A stretch of 64,000 bases of DNA from Croceicoccus sp. (GCA_002694745.1 NZMY01000002.1:186001-250000); one strand, 5' to 3'. Positions 29,280 through 41,789 are shown, counted from the first letter of the stretch. A program made the numbers and translations. Notes: generated from the sequence alone by a model not told the origin.

Positions 29280-31349
29280 TTACTGCCCCGCCATCGTTGC
29301 AATGACCCAGCTGACCGCGGCGACAAGGCCCAGCAGCATGATCAGAGCATAGGAATAAAGATAACCCGTCTGCACCTTGCTCGCGAAGCGCGAGCTGGCC
29401 GCGACGAGCGACGCCGCACCATTGGGTCCGAAGCGATCGATGATCCCGATATCGCCGATGGTCCAGAACTTGCGTCCCAGCCAGAAGGCGGGCTTCACGA
29501 AGATCGCGTGATACAGCTCGTCGAAATACCACTTGTTCTTGAGGAACTGGTACAGGAAGCCGAACTGGCCCACGAAACGCGCCGGTGCCGAGGTGTCGCG
29601 GATATAATTGTTCCACGCGATGGCCAGCCCGATCAGCATGACCAGTCCCGGCGCGATCTTCACCCAGGCCGGAACCGCATGCATCGCATGGACCAGATGC
29701 TCGTTGTAATAGAGCGAGCCGCCCCAGAACTCCGCACTGTCGAGGAAAGCGTGGCTGAACACCGCGCCCGCGAACACCGCGCCGATCGACAGCACGATGA
29801 GCGGCAGCAGCATGACCGCCGGGCTTTCGTGCGGGTGATAGCCGCCGGTGCCGTCATGCGCATGCGCCGGGTTCGCCGGATGATGCGGGTCGTGGCCTGC
29901 ATCTTCCTGATGCGCGGGATTGTGCTCGTCCGGCTCGTCATGGCCATGGTGGACGGCGTGCTGGATGTGCTCGCTCTCGATCCAGCGCGGCTTGCCCCAG
30001 AAGGTGAGGAACATCAGGCGCCAGCTGTAGAAGCTGGTCAGCAGCGCCGCGAAAATGCCGAGGAAGAAGGCAACCTGCGACAGCTCGGTCCCGCGCGCGA
30101 ACGCGGATTCGAGGATCGCGTCCTTGGAATAGAAGCCCGCGAAACCGACATGCGCGAACCATAGGCCCACACCGGTGATCGCCAGCGTGCCGGCCATCAT
30201 CGCCCAGAAGGTGATCGGGATCTGCTTACGCAGCCCGCCGTAATAGCGCATGTCCTGCTCATGGTGCATCGCATGGATGACCGAGCCCGCACCGAGGAAC
30301 AGCAGCGCCTTGAAGAAGGCGTGGGTGAACAGGTGGAACATCGCTGCGTTATAGGCGCCGACGCCTGCCGCGAAGAACATGTAGCCGAGCTGCGAGCAGG
30401 TCGAATAGGCGATCACGCGCTTGATGTCGGTCTGAGTCGTGCCGACGGTGGCGGCGAAGAAGCAAGTCAGCGCGCCGATCGCGATCACGAAGCCGGAAGC
30501 GACCGGTGCCACCTCGAACATTGGGGAAAGGCGGCACACCATGAACACGCCGGCTGTCACCATGGTCGCCGCGTGGATCAGCGCCGACACGGGGGTCGGG
30601 CCTTCCATCGCGTCGGGCAGCCAGGTGTGCAGGCCAAGCTGCGCAGACTTGCCCATCGCGCCGACGAACAGCAGCAGGCAGAGGATGTCCATCGTGTAGA
30701 GGCGCATACCAAGGAAGGTGATCGTCGAACCCTGCATGCCCGGCGCGGCGGCCAGAATTTCGGAAATCGATGTGGTGTTGAAGACCAGGAACGTGCCGAA
30801 GATGCCCAGCATGAAGCCAAGATCGCCCACACGGTTGACCACGAAGGCCTTGATCGCGGCGGCATTGGCGCTGGGCTTCTTGAACCAGAAACCGATCAGC
30901 AGATAGGACGCAAGACCCACCCCTTCCCAGCCGAAGAACATCTGGACGAGATTGTCCGCCGTCACCAGCATCAGCATGGCGAAGGTGAACAGCGACAGAT
31001 AGGCGAAGAAGCGCGGCTGGTCCGGATCCTCGTCCATGTACCCCCACGAATAGAGGTGCACGAGCGCAGACACGCTGGTGATCACCACCAGCATCACGGC
31101 AGTGAGCGTATCGACGCGTAGCGCCCAGTCAAAGCTCATGTCGCCCGACTGGACCCATTTCAGCACCGGCGCGACATAGGCGCTGGCGCCGCCCGTCATG
31201 AAGGGCACGAAGATCATCCATGCCAGCGCGCAGGACAGGAACAGCGCGCCGGTGGTGATCACTTTCGCCGGAAAGGACCCGATCGAACGATTGCCCAAAC
31301 CGGCAACGATCGCCGCCAGCAGCGGCGCAAAGACGAGTATCTGGATCAT
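29280..31349 (-). CDS. nuoL: NADH-quinone oxidoreductase subunit L
   Basis: [38 protein letters not shown]; contains a His-rich loop. Confidence 0.96.
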   Translation of the reverse strand: MIQILVFAPLLAAIVAGLGNRSIGSFPAKVITTGALFLSCALAWMIFVPFMTGGASAYVAPVLKWVQSGDMSFDWALRVDTLTAVMLVVITSVSALVHLYSWGYMDEDPDQPRFFAYLSLFTFAMLMLVTADNLVQMFFGWEGVGLASYLLIGFWFKKPSANAAAIKAFVVNRVGDLGFMLGIFGTFLVFNTTSISEILAAAPGMQGSTITFLGMRLYTMDILCLLLFVGAMGKSAQLGLHTWLPDAMEGPTPVSALIHAATMVTAGVFMVCRLSPMFEVAPVASGFVIAIGALTCFFAATVGTTQTDIKRVIAYSTCSQLGYMFFAAGVGAYNAAMFHLFTHAFFKALLFLGAGSVIHAMHHEQDMRYYGGLRKQIPITFWAMMAGTLAITGVGLWFAHVGFAGFYSKDAILESAFARGTELSQVAFFLGIFAALLTSFYSWRLMFLTFWGKPRWIESEHIQHAVHHGHDEPDEHNPAHQEDAGHDPHHPANPAHAHDGTGGYHPHESPAVMLLPLIVLSIGAVFAGAVFSHAFLDSAEFWGGSLYYNEHLVHAMHAVPAWVKIAPGLVMLIGLAIAWNNYIRDTSAPARFVGQFGFLYQFLKNKWYFDELYHAIFVKPAFWLGRKFWTIGDIGIIDRFGPNGAASLVAASSRFASKVQTGYLYSYALIMLLGLVAAVSWVIATMAGQ

Positions 31350-31360
31350 GGCGGGCGGCC

Positions 31361-31666
31361 TTATCCCTTCATCCGGTGGATGTCGTCCACCGCGATCGTG
31401 CCGCGGCCACGGAAATAGATGACCAGGATCGCAAGCCCGATCGCCGCCTCGCCCGCCGCGACGGTCAGGACGAACATGGCGAAGATCTGGCCGGTCAGGT
31501 CGCTGAGGAAGGCGCTGAAGGCGACGAAATTGATGTTCACCGCCAGCAGGATCAGCTCGATCGCCATCAGGATGACGATCACGTTCTTGCGGTTGAGGAA
31601 GATGCCCAGCACGCCCAGCACGAACAGGATCGAGCTGACGACGACGTAATGTTCGATTCCGATCAC
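31361..31666 (-). CDS. nuoK: NADH-quinone oxidoreductase subunit K
   Basis: [27 protein letters not shown]. Confidence 0.96.
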   Translation of the reverse strand: MIGIEHYVVVSSILFVLGVLGIFLNRKNVIVILMAIELILLAVNINFVAFSAFLSDLTGQIFAMFVLTVAAGEAAIGLAILVIYFRGRGTIAVDDIHRMKG

Positions 31667-31676
31667 GGCGCCCTCC

Positions 31677-32294
31677 TTACAGTTTCACGCCCGCGCCCAC
31701 TTCGGGACGGGTCTTGACGATGGCTTCTTCCGGACGGCGCTTCACCTGCTTCGAGATGTCCTGGCCGCGCACTTCGGGGCGATGACGCAGGGTCAGCACG
31801 ATGGCGCCGACCATGGCGACCAGAAGGATCACGCCCGCCGCCTCGAACAGGAAGAGATAGCGCGAATAAAGCAGCGCCCCGATGGAAGCGATATTGCTGC
31901 GGTCCAGCACCGGCGCGTTCATGCCGTCGGGCGTCCCCAGTTCCAGCCCGCCCGCGTTATAGGCGACGAGGCCGACGAACAGTTCGACGAACAGCACGAT
32001 AGCGATGGCCACGCCCAGCGGCGCGTTCTTCACGAAGCCGGCGCGCAATTCCGAAAAGTCGATGTCGAGCATCATGACCACGAACAGGAACAGCACGGCC
32101 ACCGCGCCGACATAGACGATGACGAGCAGCATCGCGATGAACTCTGCCCCCACCAGCACCATCAGCGCCGCGGCGTTGAAGAAGGCAAGGATCAGCCACA
32201 GGACCGAATGCACGGGATTCCTCGCCAGAATGACGAAGCAGGCCGATGCAATCACGAGGGCCGCGAAGAGATAGAAGGTGATGGTCTGGATCAT
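31677..32294 (-). CDS. nuoJ: NADH-quinone oxidoreductase subunit J
   Basis: [51 protein letters not shown]. Confidence 0.96.
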   Translation of the reverse strand: MIQTITFYLFAALVIASACFVILARNPVHSVLWLILAFFNAAALMVLVGAEFIAMLLVIVYVGAVAVLFLFVVMMLDIDFSELRAGFVKNAPLGVAIAIVLFVELFVGLVAYNAGGLELGTPDGMNAPVLDRSNIASIGALLYSRYLFLFEAAGVILLVAMVGAIVLTLRHRPEVRGQDISKQVKRRPEEAIVKTRPEVGAGVKL

Positions 32295-32321
32295 GGGTTT
32301 TGATGTCCCGCGAGCGCGCCC

Positions 32322-32807
32322 CTAGCGATACGGCGCATCGGCTTCAAGGTTCGCGGCAATCGCCCGCTCCCACTTGTCCCCGTTGGCCAGCAGTTTCGCC
32401 TTGTCGTAAAGCAGTTCTTCACGCGTTTCGGTGGCATATTCGAAATTCGGCCCCTCAACGATGGCATCGACCGGGCAGGCTTCCTGGCAGAAACCGCAAT
32501 AGATGCACTTCGTCATGTCGATGTCATAGCGCGTGGTGCGGCGGCTGCCGTCAGCGCGCGGTTCGGACTCGATGGTGATCGCCTGCGCGGGGCAGACCGC
32601 TTCGCAAAGCTTGCACGCGATGCAGCGCTCTTCCCCGTTGGGATAGCGGCGCAGCGCATGTTCGCCGCGAAAGCGCGGGCTCAGCGGGTTCTTCTCGAAC
32701 GGATAGTTGATCGTCGCCTTGGGCTTGAAGAAATACTTCAGCGTCAGCGTGTGCGCCTTCAGGAATTCCCACAGGGTGAACGATTTTATGAGATGAGCGA
32801 CGCTCAT
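32322..32807 (-). CDS. nuoI: NADH-quinone oxidoreductase subunit I
   Basis: [19 protein letters not shown] and [21 protein letters not shown] 4Fe-4S motifs. Confidence 0.97.
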   Translation of the reverse strand: MSVAHLIKSFTLWEFLKAHTLTLKYFFKPKATINYPFEKNPLSPRFRGEHALRRYPNGEERCIACKLCEAVCPAQAITIESEPRADGSRRTTRYDIDMTKCIYCGFCQEACPVDAIVEGPNFEYATETREELLYDKAKLLANGDKWERAIAANLEADAPYR

Positions 32808-33847
32808 GAATACCTCGTCAGCATAAGCCAGCCGGAAACGAGCACGACGAACAGCAGGCTCATCGGCAGGAAGATCTTCCAGCCAAGACGCATCAGCTGG
32901 TCATAGCGGAAGCGGGGCACGGTGGCCTTTACCCAGCTGAAAATGAAGAAGAAAAACAGGATCTTCAGCAGGAACCAGACGATGCCGGGGATCAGATACA
33001 GCGGCTCCCAGTCGAACGGCGGCAGCCAGCCACCGAAGAACAGGATCGCGTTCAGCGCGCACATCAGCAGCACGTTGGCATATTCGCCCAGCCAGAACAG
33101 CGCGAAGCTCATCGACGAATATTCGGTCTGGTAACCGGCGACCAGCTCGCTCTCCGCCTCGGTCAGGTCGAACGGCGCGCGCGCGGTTTCCGCCATGCCC
33201 GAGATCAGGAACAGCACCCACATCGGGAACAGCAGGAGGTGGAACACGAACCCGTTGACGAAGCCGAGGCCAAAGCCGCGCTGCGCCTCGATCATTTCGG
33301 TCAGATTGTTGGTATTGGCGAACAGGATGACGCAGATCAGGATGAAGCCAATCGAGACCTCATAGGAAATCATCTGAGCGGCAGCACGCATCGCACTGAA
33401 AAACGGATATTTCGAGTTCGACGCCCAGCCCGCGATCACCACGCCGTACACGCCCAGCGAACTGATCGCGAGGATGTAGAGCAGACCGATATTGATGTCC
33501 GCCAGCACCATGCCGGGACCGAACGGCACCACCGCCCATGCCAGTAGCGCCACGGTAAAGGTGATGATCGGCGCGATCAGGAACAGGCCCTTGTTCGCGG
33601 CCGACGGAATGATCGTTTCCTGCAGGAACACCTTCAGACCGTCGGCAAAGCTTTGCAGCAGGCCGAACGGGCCGACCACGTTGGGACCCTTGCGCAGCGC
33701 CATGGCCGCCCAGATCTTACGGTCGGCATAGATGATCATGGCCACGCCCAGCATCAGCGGTAGGGCGATCAGCAGCACGCCTGCGATCGTGGCGAGGAAC
33801 CACGCCCATCCATATTGCATGCCGAGGGATACGAAGAAGTCGGTCAT
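32804..33847 (-). CDS. nuoH: NADH-quinone oxidoreductase subunit H
   Basis: [49 protein letters not shown]-type motif ([23 protein letters not shown]). Confidence 0.96.
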   Translation of the reverse strand: MTDFFVSLGMQYGWAWFLATIAGVLLIALPLMLGVAMIIYADRKIWAAMALRKGPNVVGPFGLLQSFADGLKVFLQETIIPSAANKGLFLIAPIITFTVALLAWAVVPFGPGMVLADINIGLLYILAISSLGVYGVVIAGWASNSKYPFFSAMRAAAQMISYEVSIGFILICVILFANTNNLTEMIEAQRGFGLGFVNGFVFHLLLFPMWVLFLISGMAETARAPFDLTEAESELVAGYQTEYSSMSFALFWLGEYANVLLMCALNAILFFGGWLPPFDWEPLYLIPGIVWFLLKILFFFFIFSWVKATVPRFRYDQLMRLGWKIFLPMSLLFVVLVSGWLMLTRYS

Positions 33848-35850
33848 GCCGCGGCCTCCGCAACGGTTTCGCCGTGCCACAACTCGGACGAGCAGCGCTG
33901 CATCGTCGGGCTGGCGCGCAGGATCGGGTTGGTGAGATAGGGGTCGGCGATCGGATAATTCTCGATCACGCCCGAAGCATCACCGCCGCCCGCCGGAACC
34001 GACACGCGCAGATCGGCAAGCCCTTCGTGCGCCAGCGCAGGCGTATCCGCGAACATCGCCGCGCGAAGCTGGTCGAAGCCGTCGAAGCCGACCGAAACGC
34101 CCAGCGCATCCGCCAGCGCGCGCAGTATCGTCCAGTCCTCGCGAGCGTCACCCGGGGCAAACACAGCCTTCTCGGACCGTTGTACGCGTCCCTCAATATT
34201 GACGTAAGTGCCAGCCTTCTCGGTATAGGCGGCCGCGGGCAGGATAATGTCGGCGGCATGCGCGCCCTTGTCGCCGTGATGGCCGATATAGACCTTCAGG
34301 GCATCGCCGAACGGCGCATAATCCATCTCGTCCGCGCCCAGCGACAGCAGGACCTTGGGCTTTGCCGCCGCGATGTCCGCCATGCCGCCCTTCTGCGCAA
34401 GGCCGAGCAGCAACCCACCCATGCGCGAGGGCGAGAAATGCAACGCGTTGAAGCCGTTCCAGCCGTCCTTGACGACGTTGAACTCGGCCGCCAGCGCCAG
34501 CGCCTTGCCCAGCGCGCCGCGGCCTAGCGCCGCACCGCCGACGATGATCGCAGGCCGCTCGGCCCCCTTCATCGCGTCGACGACATCGCTGCCCAGCGCG
34601 TTCAGCACAGACAGATCATTGCCAAGGAACGTCGCCGCATAGGTCGTGTCGTATTCGGGACCGACGTGGAAGATCTTCGCGCCGCCCTTGGCCGCCTTGC
34701 GCAGGCGCACATTGAGCAGCGGCGCCTCGTGCCGGATCTGGCTGCCGATCACCAGCACGGCATCGGAATTCTCGATCTCTGCCAGAGTGGTGTTAAAATT
34801 CACCGCCGCGAGGTTCGAGGTGTCGTACACCAGACCGGTCTGGCGCCCCTCGATCAGGGTGGAGCCGCAGGCCTTCAGCAGCGCCTTGGCCGCGAACATC
34901 GTCTCGCAATCGACCAGATCGCCGTAGACGGCGGCGAGGCTACCGCCCGGCTTGGCGGCCTTGATCTTTTTGAACGCCTCGTCCCAGCTCGCCTGTTCCA
35001 GCTTGCCCGCCTTGCGGATCCAGACCTTGTCCAGACGGCGGCGGGTCAGGCCATCGACCGCATAGCGCGACTTGTCGGCGATCCATTCCTCGTTGACGTC
35101 ATCGTTGATGCGCGGCTGGATGCGCAGCACCTCGCGCCCGCGGCTGTCGATGCGGATATTCGCGCCGACCGCATCCATCACGTCGATGCCAAGCGTCTTC
35201 TTCAGCTCCCACGGACGCGCTTCATACGCATAGGGGCGGCTGGTGAGAGCACCCACCGGGCACAGATCGATCACATTGGCCGAAAGCTCGTGCTTGGCGG
35301 CCTTTTCCAGATAGGTCGTGATCTGCATGTTCTCGCCGCGATACAGCGCGCCGATCTCGTCCACGCCTGCGATTTCCTCGCTGAAACGGACGCAGCGGGT
35401 GCAGTGGATGCAGCGGGTCATGATCGTCTTGATCAGCGGGCCCATGTATTTCTCGGTCACCGCGCGCTTGTTCTCGTGATAGCGCGTGGCACCGCGGCCA
35501 TAGGCCATCGCCTGGTCCTGCAGGTCGCATTCGCCGCCCTGGTCGCAGATCGGGCAATCGAGCGGGTGGTTGATGAGGAGGAACTCCATCACCCCTTCGC
35601 GCGCCTTCTTGACCATTTCGCTGTCGGTGCGGATTTCCTGACCATCGGTCGCGGGCAGCGCGCAGCTTGCCTGCGGCTTGGGCGGGCCGGGCTTCACCTC
35701 GACAAGGCACATGCGGCAATTGCCGGCGATCGACAGCCGCTCGTGATAGCAGAAACGCGGGATTTCCTTGCCCGCAAGCTCGCACGCCTGCAGCACGGTC
35801 GCGCCCTGCGGGACCTCGATTTCCTGTCCGTCTACGGTAACCTTGGGCAT
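33844..35850 (-). CDS. nuoG: NADH-quinone oxidoreductase subunit G
   Basis: N-terminal 2Fe-2[37 protein letters not shown]. Confidence 0.96.
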   Translation of the reverse strand: MPKVTVDGQEIEVPQGATVLQACELAGKEIPRFCYHERLSIAGNCRMCLVEVKPGPPKPQASCALPATDGQEIRTDSEMVKKAREGVMEFLLINHPLDCPICDQGGECDLQDQAMAYGRGATRYHENKRAVTEKYMGPLIKTIMTRCIHCTRCVRFSEEIAGVDEIGALYRGENMQITTYLEKAAKHELSANVIDLCPVGALTSRPYAYEARPWELKKTLGIDVMDAVGANIRIDSRGREVLRIQPRINDDVNEEWIADKSRYAVDGLTRRRLDKVWIRKAGKLEQASWDEAFKKIKAAKPGGSLAAVYGDLVDCETMFAAKALLKACGSTLIEGRQTGLVYDTSNLAAVNFNTTLAEIENSDAVLVIGSQIRHEAPLLNVRLRKAAKGGAKIFHVGPEYDTTYAATFLGNDLSVLNALGSDVVDAMKGAERPAIIVGGAALGRGALGKALALAAEFNVVKDGWNGFNALHFSPSRMGGLLLGLAQKGGMADIAAAKPKVLLSLGADEMDYAPFGDALKVYIGHHGDKGAHAADIILPAAAYTEKAGTYVNIEGRVQRSEKAVFAPGDAREDWTILRALADALGVSVGFDGFDQLRAAMFADTPALAHEGLADLRVSVPAGGGDASGVIENYPIADPYLTNPILRASPTMQRCSSELWHGETVAEAAA

Positions 35851-37139
35851 TATTCGGCGGCCTCTGCCATGTTTCCTGCTGCCGCGATGCGGCGCTCAAG
35901 CTCGGGGCGGAAGTGTTTGATCAGGCCCTGGATCGGCCATGCGGCCGCGTCGCCAAGCGCGCAGATCGTGTGGCCTTCCACCTGCTTCGTCACCTGGAAC
36001 AGCATGTCGATCTCCTCGACCGCCGCCTCGCCGGTGCGCAGCCGTTCCATCACGCGCCACATCCAGCCGGTGCCTTCGCGGCAGGGCGTGCACTGGCCGC
36101 AGCTTTCATGCTTGTAGAAATAGCTGATGCGGCTGATCGCCTTCACGATGTCGGTGGACTTGTCCATGACGATCACTGCCGCCGTGCCAAGGCCCGAACC
36201 CACGGCCTTCAGCCCGTCGAAATCCATCGGCGCGTCCCAGATCTCGGCCGCGGGCACCAGCGGCACCGACGAACCGCCGGGGATCACCGCCAGCAGATTG
36301 TCCTTGCCGCCGCGAATGCCGCCGCAATGCCGCTCGATCATCTCGCCGAACGGGATCGACATCGCTTCCTCTACCACGCAGGGCTTGTTCACGTGCCCGC
36401 TGATCTGGAACAGCTTGGTGCCCTTGTTGTTCTCTCGCCCGAAGCTTGAGAACCACGCCGCGCCGCGCCGCATGATGGTGGGCGCGACCGCGATCGATTC
36501 GACGTTGTTCACGGTGGTCGGGCAGCCATACAGGCCCGCGCCCGCCGGGAACGGCGGCTTGAGCCGGGGCTGGCCCTTCTTGCCCTCAAGGCTTTCGATC
36601 ATCGCGGTTTCTTCGCCGCAGATATAGGCGCCAGCGCCGCGGTGGACGAAGACGTCGAAATCATAGCCCGAACCGGCGGCGTTCTTGCCGACCAGCCCGG
36701 CGTCATACGCCTCCTGCACGGCGGCGAACAGCACCTCGGCCTCGCGGATATATTCGCCGCGAATGTAGATATAGGCGGCGCGCGCGCGCATCGCGAAACC
36801 GGCGACCAGCGCGCCCTCGATCAGCTTGTGCGGATCGTGGCGGATGATCTCGCGGTCCTTGCACGAGCCCGGTTCGGATTCGTCGGCATTGATGACCAGA
36901 AAGCTGGGACGGCCGTCCGGGCTTTCCTTGGGCATGAACGACCATTTCAGGCCGGTGGGAAAACCCGCCCCGCCGCGTCCGCGCAGTCCAGAGGCCTTGA
37001 TCTCCTCAATGATCGCGTCCTGCCCCTTGGCGAGGATGTCCTTGGTGTTGTCCCAATCTCCGCGCTTTTGCGCAGCGGACAGGTTCCACGGCTGATAGCC
37101 ATAGACGTTCGTGAAGATGCGGTCTTTATCAGCCAGCAT
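35850..37139 (-). CDS. nuoF: NADH-quinone oxidoreductase subunit F
   Basis: [53 protein letters not shown]. Confidence 0.97.
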   Translation of the reverse strand: MLADKDRIFTNVYGYQPWNLSAAQKRGDWDNTKDILAKGQDAIIEEIKASGLRGRGGAGFPTGLKWSFMPKESPDGRPSFLVINADESEPGSCKDREIIRHDPHKLIEGALVAGFAMRARAAYIYIRGEYIREAEVLFAAVQEAYDAGLVGKNAAGSGYDFDVFVHRGAGAYICGEETAMIESLEGKKGQPRLKPPFPAGAGLYGCPTTVNNVESIAVAPTIMRRGAAWFSSFGRENNKGTKLFQISGHVNKPCVVEEAMSIPFGEMIERHCGGIRGGKDNLLAVIPGGSSVPLVPAAEIWDAPMDFDGLKAVGSGLGTAAVIVMDKSTDIVKAISRISYFYKHESCGQCTPCREGTGWMWRVMERLRTGEAAVEEIDMLFQVTKQVEGHTICALGDAAAWPIQGLIKHFRPELERRIAAAGNMAEAAE

Positions 37140-37142
37140 CGG

Positions 37143-37283
37143 TCAAACTCCGAATCCGAATACGAAAATAGCGGCGGCGATCAGGATCGCGACCAGCGCG
37201 ACCGTCTTGACGACGCCCTTGAGGACTTTCCACGCGATAATCAGCCCAAGCAGGGCGACCGCGATGGGGATCAACCCTTCCAT
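37143..37283 (-). CDS. 46-aa single-TM protein in the nuo operon
   Basis: MEGLIPIAVALLGLIIAWKVLKGVVKTVALVAILIAAAIFVFGFGV; ATG overlaps the TGA of the upstream small ORF. Confidence 0.6.
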   Translation of the reverse strand: MEGLIPIAVALLGLIIAWKVLKGVVKTVALVAILIAAAIFVFGFGV

Positions 37284-37450
37284 CACTCGCCATCCTGCTT
37301 CCCGCTTTTGCCGGACAGGACGATAAAAACCACGCCTAATGCAAGGAAGGTCGCGCCCATCGCAGTGTTTTGCGTGGCGAAGAAGATCGCTGCCGCGAAC
37401 AGGAAGCCCGCGCCCGCGAACCGGTAATTGCGTTGTTGCAGCGAGGCCAT
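37283..37450 (-). CDS. 55-aa small membrane protein in the nuo operon (not in the supplied ORF track)
   Basis: Reverse-strand reading gives MASLQQRNYRFAGAGFLFAAAIFFATQNTAMGATFLALGVVFIVLSGKSGKQDGE*, coupled to nuoE and to the 46-aa ORF. Confidence 0.6.
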   Translation of the reverse strand: MASLQQRNYRFAGAGFLFAAAIFFATQNTAMGATFLALGVVFIVLSGKSGKQDGE

Positions 37451-38118
37451 CACCATTCACCCCGATAATCGTGGTTCTCGCCCACCATGGCGGTCAGCGT
37501 GGTCGGTCCGCCCACCGGCTCGACCGTGTGACGATCGGGATCCTGCGTGCCTTCCTTCGGCGTCTCGCCGCGGGCCAGCGCGTCGAGCACCGCATCGAAA
37601 CGCTCACCCGTCAGATCCTCGTAATTGCCGTCGTTGATCTGGACCATCGGCGCGCTGGCGCAATTGCCCATACATTCCACCTCGGTCAGGGTCCACAGGC
37701 CGTCGTCGGTGGTATGGCCCTTGGCCATGCCGCGCGCCTTGCAGCGTTCCATGATCTCGTCGCTGCCGCGCAGCCAGCACGGCGTGGTGCCGCAGACCTG
37801 CACGTGGAATTTCCCCACAGGGACAAGGTTGTACATGGTGTAGAAGGTCGCGACCTCAACCACGCGGATCACCGGCATGTCGAGATAGGCGGCGACATAT
37901 TCCATCACCGGGATCGGCAGCCAGCCCTGCGTGCCAGTATCCTCGCCCACCTGCCGCTGCGCGAAATCGAGCAGCGCCATCACGGCGGATTTCTGCCGGC
38001 CCTCGGGATAGCGGGCGATCGCGGCCTTTGCCTTTGCGTCCCATTCGGGCTTGAACGCAAAGCCGCCCCAGCGGGCGCGCAGTTCGGGCGTATCGGGTTC
38101 GATGTAACGGTCGGCCAT
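37450..38118 (-). CDS. nuoE: NADH-quinone oxidoreductase subunit E
   Basis: VQVCGTTPCWLRG, VECMGNCASAPMVQIND 2Fe-2S motifs. Confidence 0.96.
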   Translation of the reverse strand: MADRYIEPDTPELRARWGGFAFKPEWDAKAKAAIARYPEGRQKSAVMALLDFAQRQVGEDTGTQGWLPIPVMEYVAAYLDMPVIRVVEVATFYTMYNLVPVGKFHVQVCGTTPCWLRGSDEIMERCKARGMAKGHTTDDGLWTLTEVECMGNCASAPMVQINDGNYEDLTGERFDAVLDALARGETPKEGTQDPDRHTVEPVGGPTTLTAMVGENHDYRGEW

Positions 38119-38450
38119 CAGCGGATGAACTCCACCCGAGAGCATTTGTCGCCCTCGAAACTATAGACTGCGAGCACGTCGAACGGCTCGGCATCGGCGC
38201 TGCGCCATACGCGCTCGTGCAAAGTGACAATGTCGCCGAACTGCTTCGCGTCGATTATCTCGGCGCGGTTCTGCGGGAACTCGGCGAACATCGCCTTGAG
38301 CCCGGCGCGGGTGCCTTCGCGGCCTTCGCGTACCACGGCGCCGCGATAGGCCGCCTCGCATGCGTCTTCGGTCATCAGCGCGACATAGGCGTCCGCATCC
38401 TGCGCATTGTAATGCGCGATCATCTGCTTTGCAGTATCCAACCTGGTCAT
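38118..38450 (-). CDS. Nuclear transport factor 2-like (SnoaL-type) protein
   Basis: MTRLDTAKQMIAHYNAQDADAYVALMTEDACEAAYRGAVVREGREGTRAGLKAMFAEFP... typical NTF2-like fold; stop overlaps the nuoE ATG. Confidence 0.75.
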   Translation of the reverse strand: MTRLDTAKQMIAHYNAQDADAYVALMTEDACEAAYRGAVVREGREGTRAGLKAMFAEFPQNRAEIIDAKQFGDIVTLHERVWRSADAEPFDVLAVYSFEGDKCSRVEFIR

Positions 38451-38460
38451 AGTCCCGGTC

Positions 38461-38673
38461 TCAGCCACGCGGACCTCCGCGGCGGCGCTTCCAGTTGCGA
38501 TATTGCGATTGGCCGAACGAGAAGAACTCGAACGCCGCGACGCAGGCGGCCATTTCGGCCAGCCATTCGTTCGTTTCAAAGCCCAGCGCCAGCGAGCCGA
38601 AGAACAGGACGATCAGGGCAAGACCCGTCGCCGATGCCAGCACGCTCATCTGTTCGGAATGCGTCAGCCTCAC
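38461..38673 (-). CDS. 70-aa small membrane protein in the nuo operon
   Basis: [73 protein letters not shown] overlaps the nuoD TGA. Confidence 0.55.
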   Translation of the reverse strand: MRLTHSEQMSVLASATGLALIVLFFGSLALGFETNEWLAEMAACVAAFEFFSFGQSQYRNWKRRRGGPRG

Positions 38674-39881
38674 CGGTCGCACTCCCCGAACACCACGTCG
38701 ATGGCGCCAAGAATGGCAGTCGCGTCGGGCAGCATGTGGCCCTTGCACATGAAGTCCATCGCCTGAAGGTGGCTGAACGCGGTCGGGCGGATCTTGCAGC
38801 GATACGGCTTGTTGCTGCCGTCGCTGACCAGATAGACGCCGAATTCGCCCTTGGGGCTCTCGGTCGCTACATAGACCTCGCCCGCGGGCACGTGGAATCC
38901 CTCGGTATAAAGCTTGAAGTGGTGGATCAGCGCTTCCATCGACTGCTTCATCTCGCCGCGCTTGGGCGGAGAAACCTTGCGGTCGTCGGACGCGATCGGC
39001 CCGTCCGGCATTTCGGCAAGGCACTGCTTGATGATGCGCGCCGACTGATAGACTTCCTCAACGCGGACCATGAAGCGATCGTAGCAATCGCCGTTGGTTC
39101 CCACGGGAATCTCGAAATCCATCCGGTCGTAAACGTCATAGGGCTGCGACTTGCGCAGGTCCCAGGCGATGCCGCTGCCGCGGATCATCGGACCGGAGAA
39201 GCCCCACTTCACCGCGTCGTCCTTGCTGACGATGGCGATATCGACATTGCGCTGCTTGAAGATGCGGTTGTCTGTAACCAAGCTCATCGCATCGCCGAAC
39301 AGCTCGGGCAGGCGCGTGTCGACCCAGTCGCCGATATCGGTCAGCAGCTTGAGCGGCACGTCCTGATGCACCCCGCCGGGGCGGAAATACGCGCTGTGCA
39401 TGCGCGCGCCGGACGCGCGTTCGAAGAAATTGAGGCAGTCCTCGCGCAGTTCGAACACCCACAGGTTCGGCGTCATCGCGCCGACATCCATGACATGCGC
39501 GCCGATGTTCAGCATGTGGTTGCAGATGCGCGTCAGCTCCGCGAACAGCACGCGCAGATATCGCGCGCGCAGCGGCACCTCGACGTTCAGCAGCTTTTCG
39601 ATCGCCAGCACATAGCTGTGCTCCATGCACAGCGGCGAGCAATAGTCGAGCCGGTCGAAATAGGGCAGCGCCTGCAGATAGGTCTTGTACTCGATCAGCT
39701 TTTCGGTGCCGCGGTGCAGCAGGCCGACATGCGGATCGACGCGCTCGATGATCTCGCCGTCAAGCTCCATCACCATGCGCAGCACGCCATGCGCCGCCGG
39801 GTGCTGCGGCCCGAAATTGATCGTGTAGTTCGAAATGACGTCGTCGCCGGTGGTCGGCGACTGTTCGAGTTGCAGGCTCAT
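38670..39881 (-). CDS. nuoD: NADH-quinone oxidoreductase subunit D
   Basis: [43 protein letters not shown]. Confidence 0.97.
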   Translation of the reverse strand: MSLQLEQSPTTGDDVISNYTINFGPQHPAAHGVLRMVMELDGEIIERVDPHVGLLHRGTEKLIEYKTYLQALPYFDRLDYCSPLCMEHSYVLAIEKLLNVEVPLRARYLRVLFAELTRICNHMLNIGAHVMDVGAMTPNLWVFELREDCLNFFERASGARMHSAYFRPGGVHQDVPLKLLTDIGDWVDTRLPELFGDAMSLVTDNRIFKQRNVDIAIVSKDDAVKWGFSGPMIRGSGIAWDLRKSQPYDVYDRMDFEIPVGTNGDCYDRFMVRVEEVYQSARIIKQCLAEMPDGPIASDDRKVSPPKRGEMKQSMEALIHHFKLYTEGFHVPAGEVYVATESPKGEFGVYLVSDGSNKPYRCKIRPTAFSHLQAMDFMCKGHMLPDATAILGAIDVVFGECDR

Positions 39882-40774
39882 CGGTCCTTGCCCTTCCCGC
39901 CCTCTGCGTCGGCGTCGGGATCGTTCTTGTCGACTTCGGTCGCGCCCTCGGTATCGGCGGTGCGGCCTTCACGGCGCGGCTGCCCTTCCCGGCTTTCGGT
40001 CGGTTCGGGCGCGTCGGTCGCGGGGCCGCCCTCGTCGAGGTCGGGCGAACCGGGGCTTTCCGTTTCCGCCGCCTTGGCGTCGGTCTTCGCACCCGCGCCC
40101 GTGTCCTTGGGGCTTTCGGTCGTCTTCGGCTCGTCCACCTTGGGAGGAGCGGGATGCTCTGCCGCCTTCTCGTCACCCGGCAGCACGTAATCCGCGCCTT
40201 CCCACGGGCTCATGAAGTCAAAGCTGCGGAAGTCCTGCGCCAGTTCGACCGGCTGATAGACGACGCGCTTCTCATCCTCGGAATAGCGCAGCTCGACATG
40301 GCCGGTCAGCGGGAAGTCCTTGCGAAAAGGATGCCCTTCGAACCCATAGTCGGTGAGGATGCGGCGCAGATCGGTGTTGCCCGCGAACAGCACCCCGTAC
40401 ATATCGAAGACCTCGCGCTCCAGCCATCCGGCGACCGGCCAGATGTCGGTCACGGTCGGCACCGGCTTGGCCTCGTCGGTGCTGGTCTTGACGATGATGC
40501 GGTGGTTCTTCGTGAGCGAGAGGAGGCAATAGCACACCTCGAAACGCTCTGGCCGCGACGGATAGTCGACGCCCGCGATTTCCATCAGCTGCTGGTAATC
40601 GTGATCGTCGCGCAGCACGCGCAGCGCGGCGTTGAGCTGCGAACGCTCGACCACCAGGAACACTTCGCCGTGCTCCTCATGCGCGCTGACCAGCATGGAG
40701 CCGAGCGCGGAAGCGAGCGCGTCCTTCACGCCGGTGTTGGGCGCGAATTTGGGAGCGGAATGAACGACGGCCAT
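39878..40774 (-). CDS. nuoC: NADH-quinone oxidoreductase subunit C with long acidic C-terminal tail
   Basis: [54 protein letters not shown]; start at MAVVHSAP. Confidence 0.95.
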   Translation of the reverse strand: MAVVHSAPKFAPNTGVKDALASALGSMLVSAHEEHGEVFLVVERSQLNAALRVLRDDHDYQQLMEIAGVDYPSRPERFEVCYCLLSLTKNHRIIVKTSTDEAKPVPTVTDIWPVAGWLEREVFDMYGVLFAGNTDLRRILTDYGFEGHPFRKDFPLTGHVELRYSEDEKRVVYQPVELAQDFRSFDFMSPWEGADYVLPGDEKAAEHPAPPKVDEPKTTESPKDTGAGAKTDAKAAETESPGSPDLDEGGPATDAPEPTESREGQPRREGRTADTEGATEVDKNDPDADAEGGKGKDR

Positions 40775-41424
40775 CAGCGCCTCACCGTGCCTTCGCGGCG
40801 GATCTTGCGCTGAAGCTGCATCACGCCATACAGCAGCGCCTCTGCGGTCGGGGGACAGCCAGGGACGTAAATGTCGACGGGCACGATCCGGTCGCAGCCA
40901 CGCACCACCGAATAGGAATAGTGGTAATAGCCGCCGCCATTGGCGCACGATCCCATGCTGATCACATATTTGGGATCGGACATCTGGTCATAGACCTTGC
41001 GCAGTGCCGGAGCCATCTTGTTGCACAGCGTCCCCGCCACGATCATCACGTCGGACTGGCGCGGCGAAGCGCGCGGCGCGACGCCGAAACGCTCCATGTC
41101 ATAGCGCGGCATGTTGACGTGGATCATCTCGACCGCGCAGCATGCGAGGCCGAAGGTCATCCACCACAGCGAACCGGTCCGCGCCCACTGGAACAGTTCT
41201 TCCGTGCTGGTCAGCAGGAAGCCCTTGTCGTTGACCTCGGTCGAGAGCGCATTGAAATAGTCGGAATCCGGCTGGCGCAGTTCGCCCGGCTGGGCCGCGG
41301 GATGCAGAGCCGGATTATGCGCCGCGCCCGACACCGTTGTCCCCGGCGGGTTCGGAGTTCGCGGCGTGGTCGCGGCTGCGCGGGCAGCCTCGGCCGGCGA
41401 TACGGATGTGTCGTTCACTCCCAT
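40774..41424 (-). CDS. nuoB: NADH-quinone oxidoreductase subunit B
   Basis: [72 protein letters not shown]. Confidence 0.97.
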   Translation of the reverse strand: MGVNDTSVSPAEAARAAATTPRTPNPPGTTVSGAAHNPALHPAAQPGELRQPDSDYFNALSTEVNDKGFLLTSTEELFQWARTGSLWWMTFGLACCAVEMIHVNMPRYDMERFGVAPRASPRQSDVMIVAGTLCNKMAPALRKVYDQMSDPKYVISMGSCANGGGYYHYSYSVVRGCDRIVPVDIYVPGCPPTAEALLYGVMQLQRKIRREGTVRR

Positions 41425-41789
41425 TCGAGAGCTCCCTTCTTCCAGGCATAGGCAAAGCCGACGATCAGTTCGAACAGGAACACCATCATCGTGATCCAGC
41501 CCGGCCATCCAGTCAGGTCCAGGCTGACCGCCCAGGGAAACAGGAATGCCGCCTCAAGGTCGAAGATGATGAACAGGATCGCCACCAGATAGAATCGCAC
41601 GTCGAACTGGCTGCGCGGATCCTCGAACGCAGGGAAGCCGCACTCGTACTCCGAGAGCTTTTCCGCATCGGGATTATGCGAACCCGTCAGGCGCGACACA
41701 CCCATCGGCAGGAAGACGAACAGGGCGGAAAGCCCCAGCGCGATCACCAGGAAGATGAAGATCGGCAGATATTGTGACAGGTCGACCAA
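41415..41789 (-). CDS. nuoA: NADH-quinone oxidoreductase subunit A
   Basis: [39 protein letters not shown]. Confidence 0.97.
   Translation of the reverse strand: MVDLSQYLPIFIFLVIALGLSALFVFLPMGVSRLTGSHNPDAEKLSEYECGFPAFEDPRSQFDVRFYLVAILFIIFDLEAAFLFPWAVSLDLTGWPGWITMMVFLFELIVGFAYAWKKGALEWE

Noticed and set aside
34666-36117. 483-aa ORF antisense to nuoG/nuoF
   Set aside because: Antisense shadow frame of two clear nuo genes; no recognisable domain.
38217-40190. 657-aa plus-strand ORF across nuoD/nuoC
   Set aside because: Shadow of the nuoD/nuoC frames, Ser/Pro/Arg-rich nonsense composition at the end.
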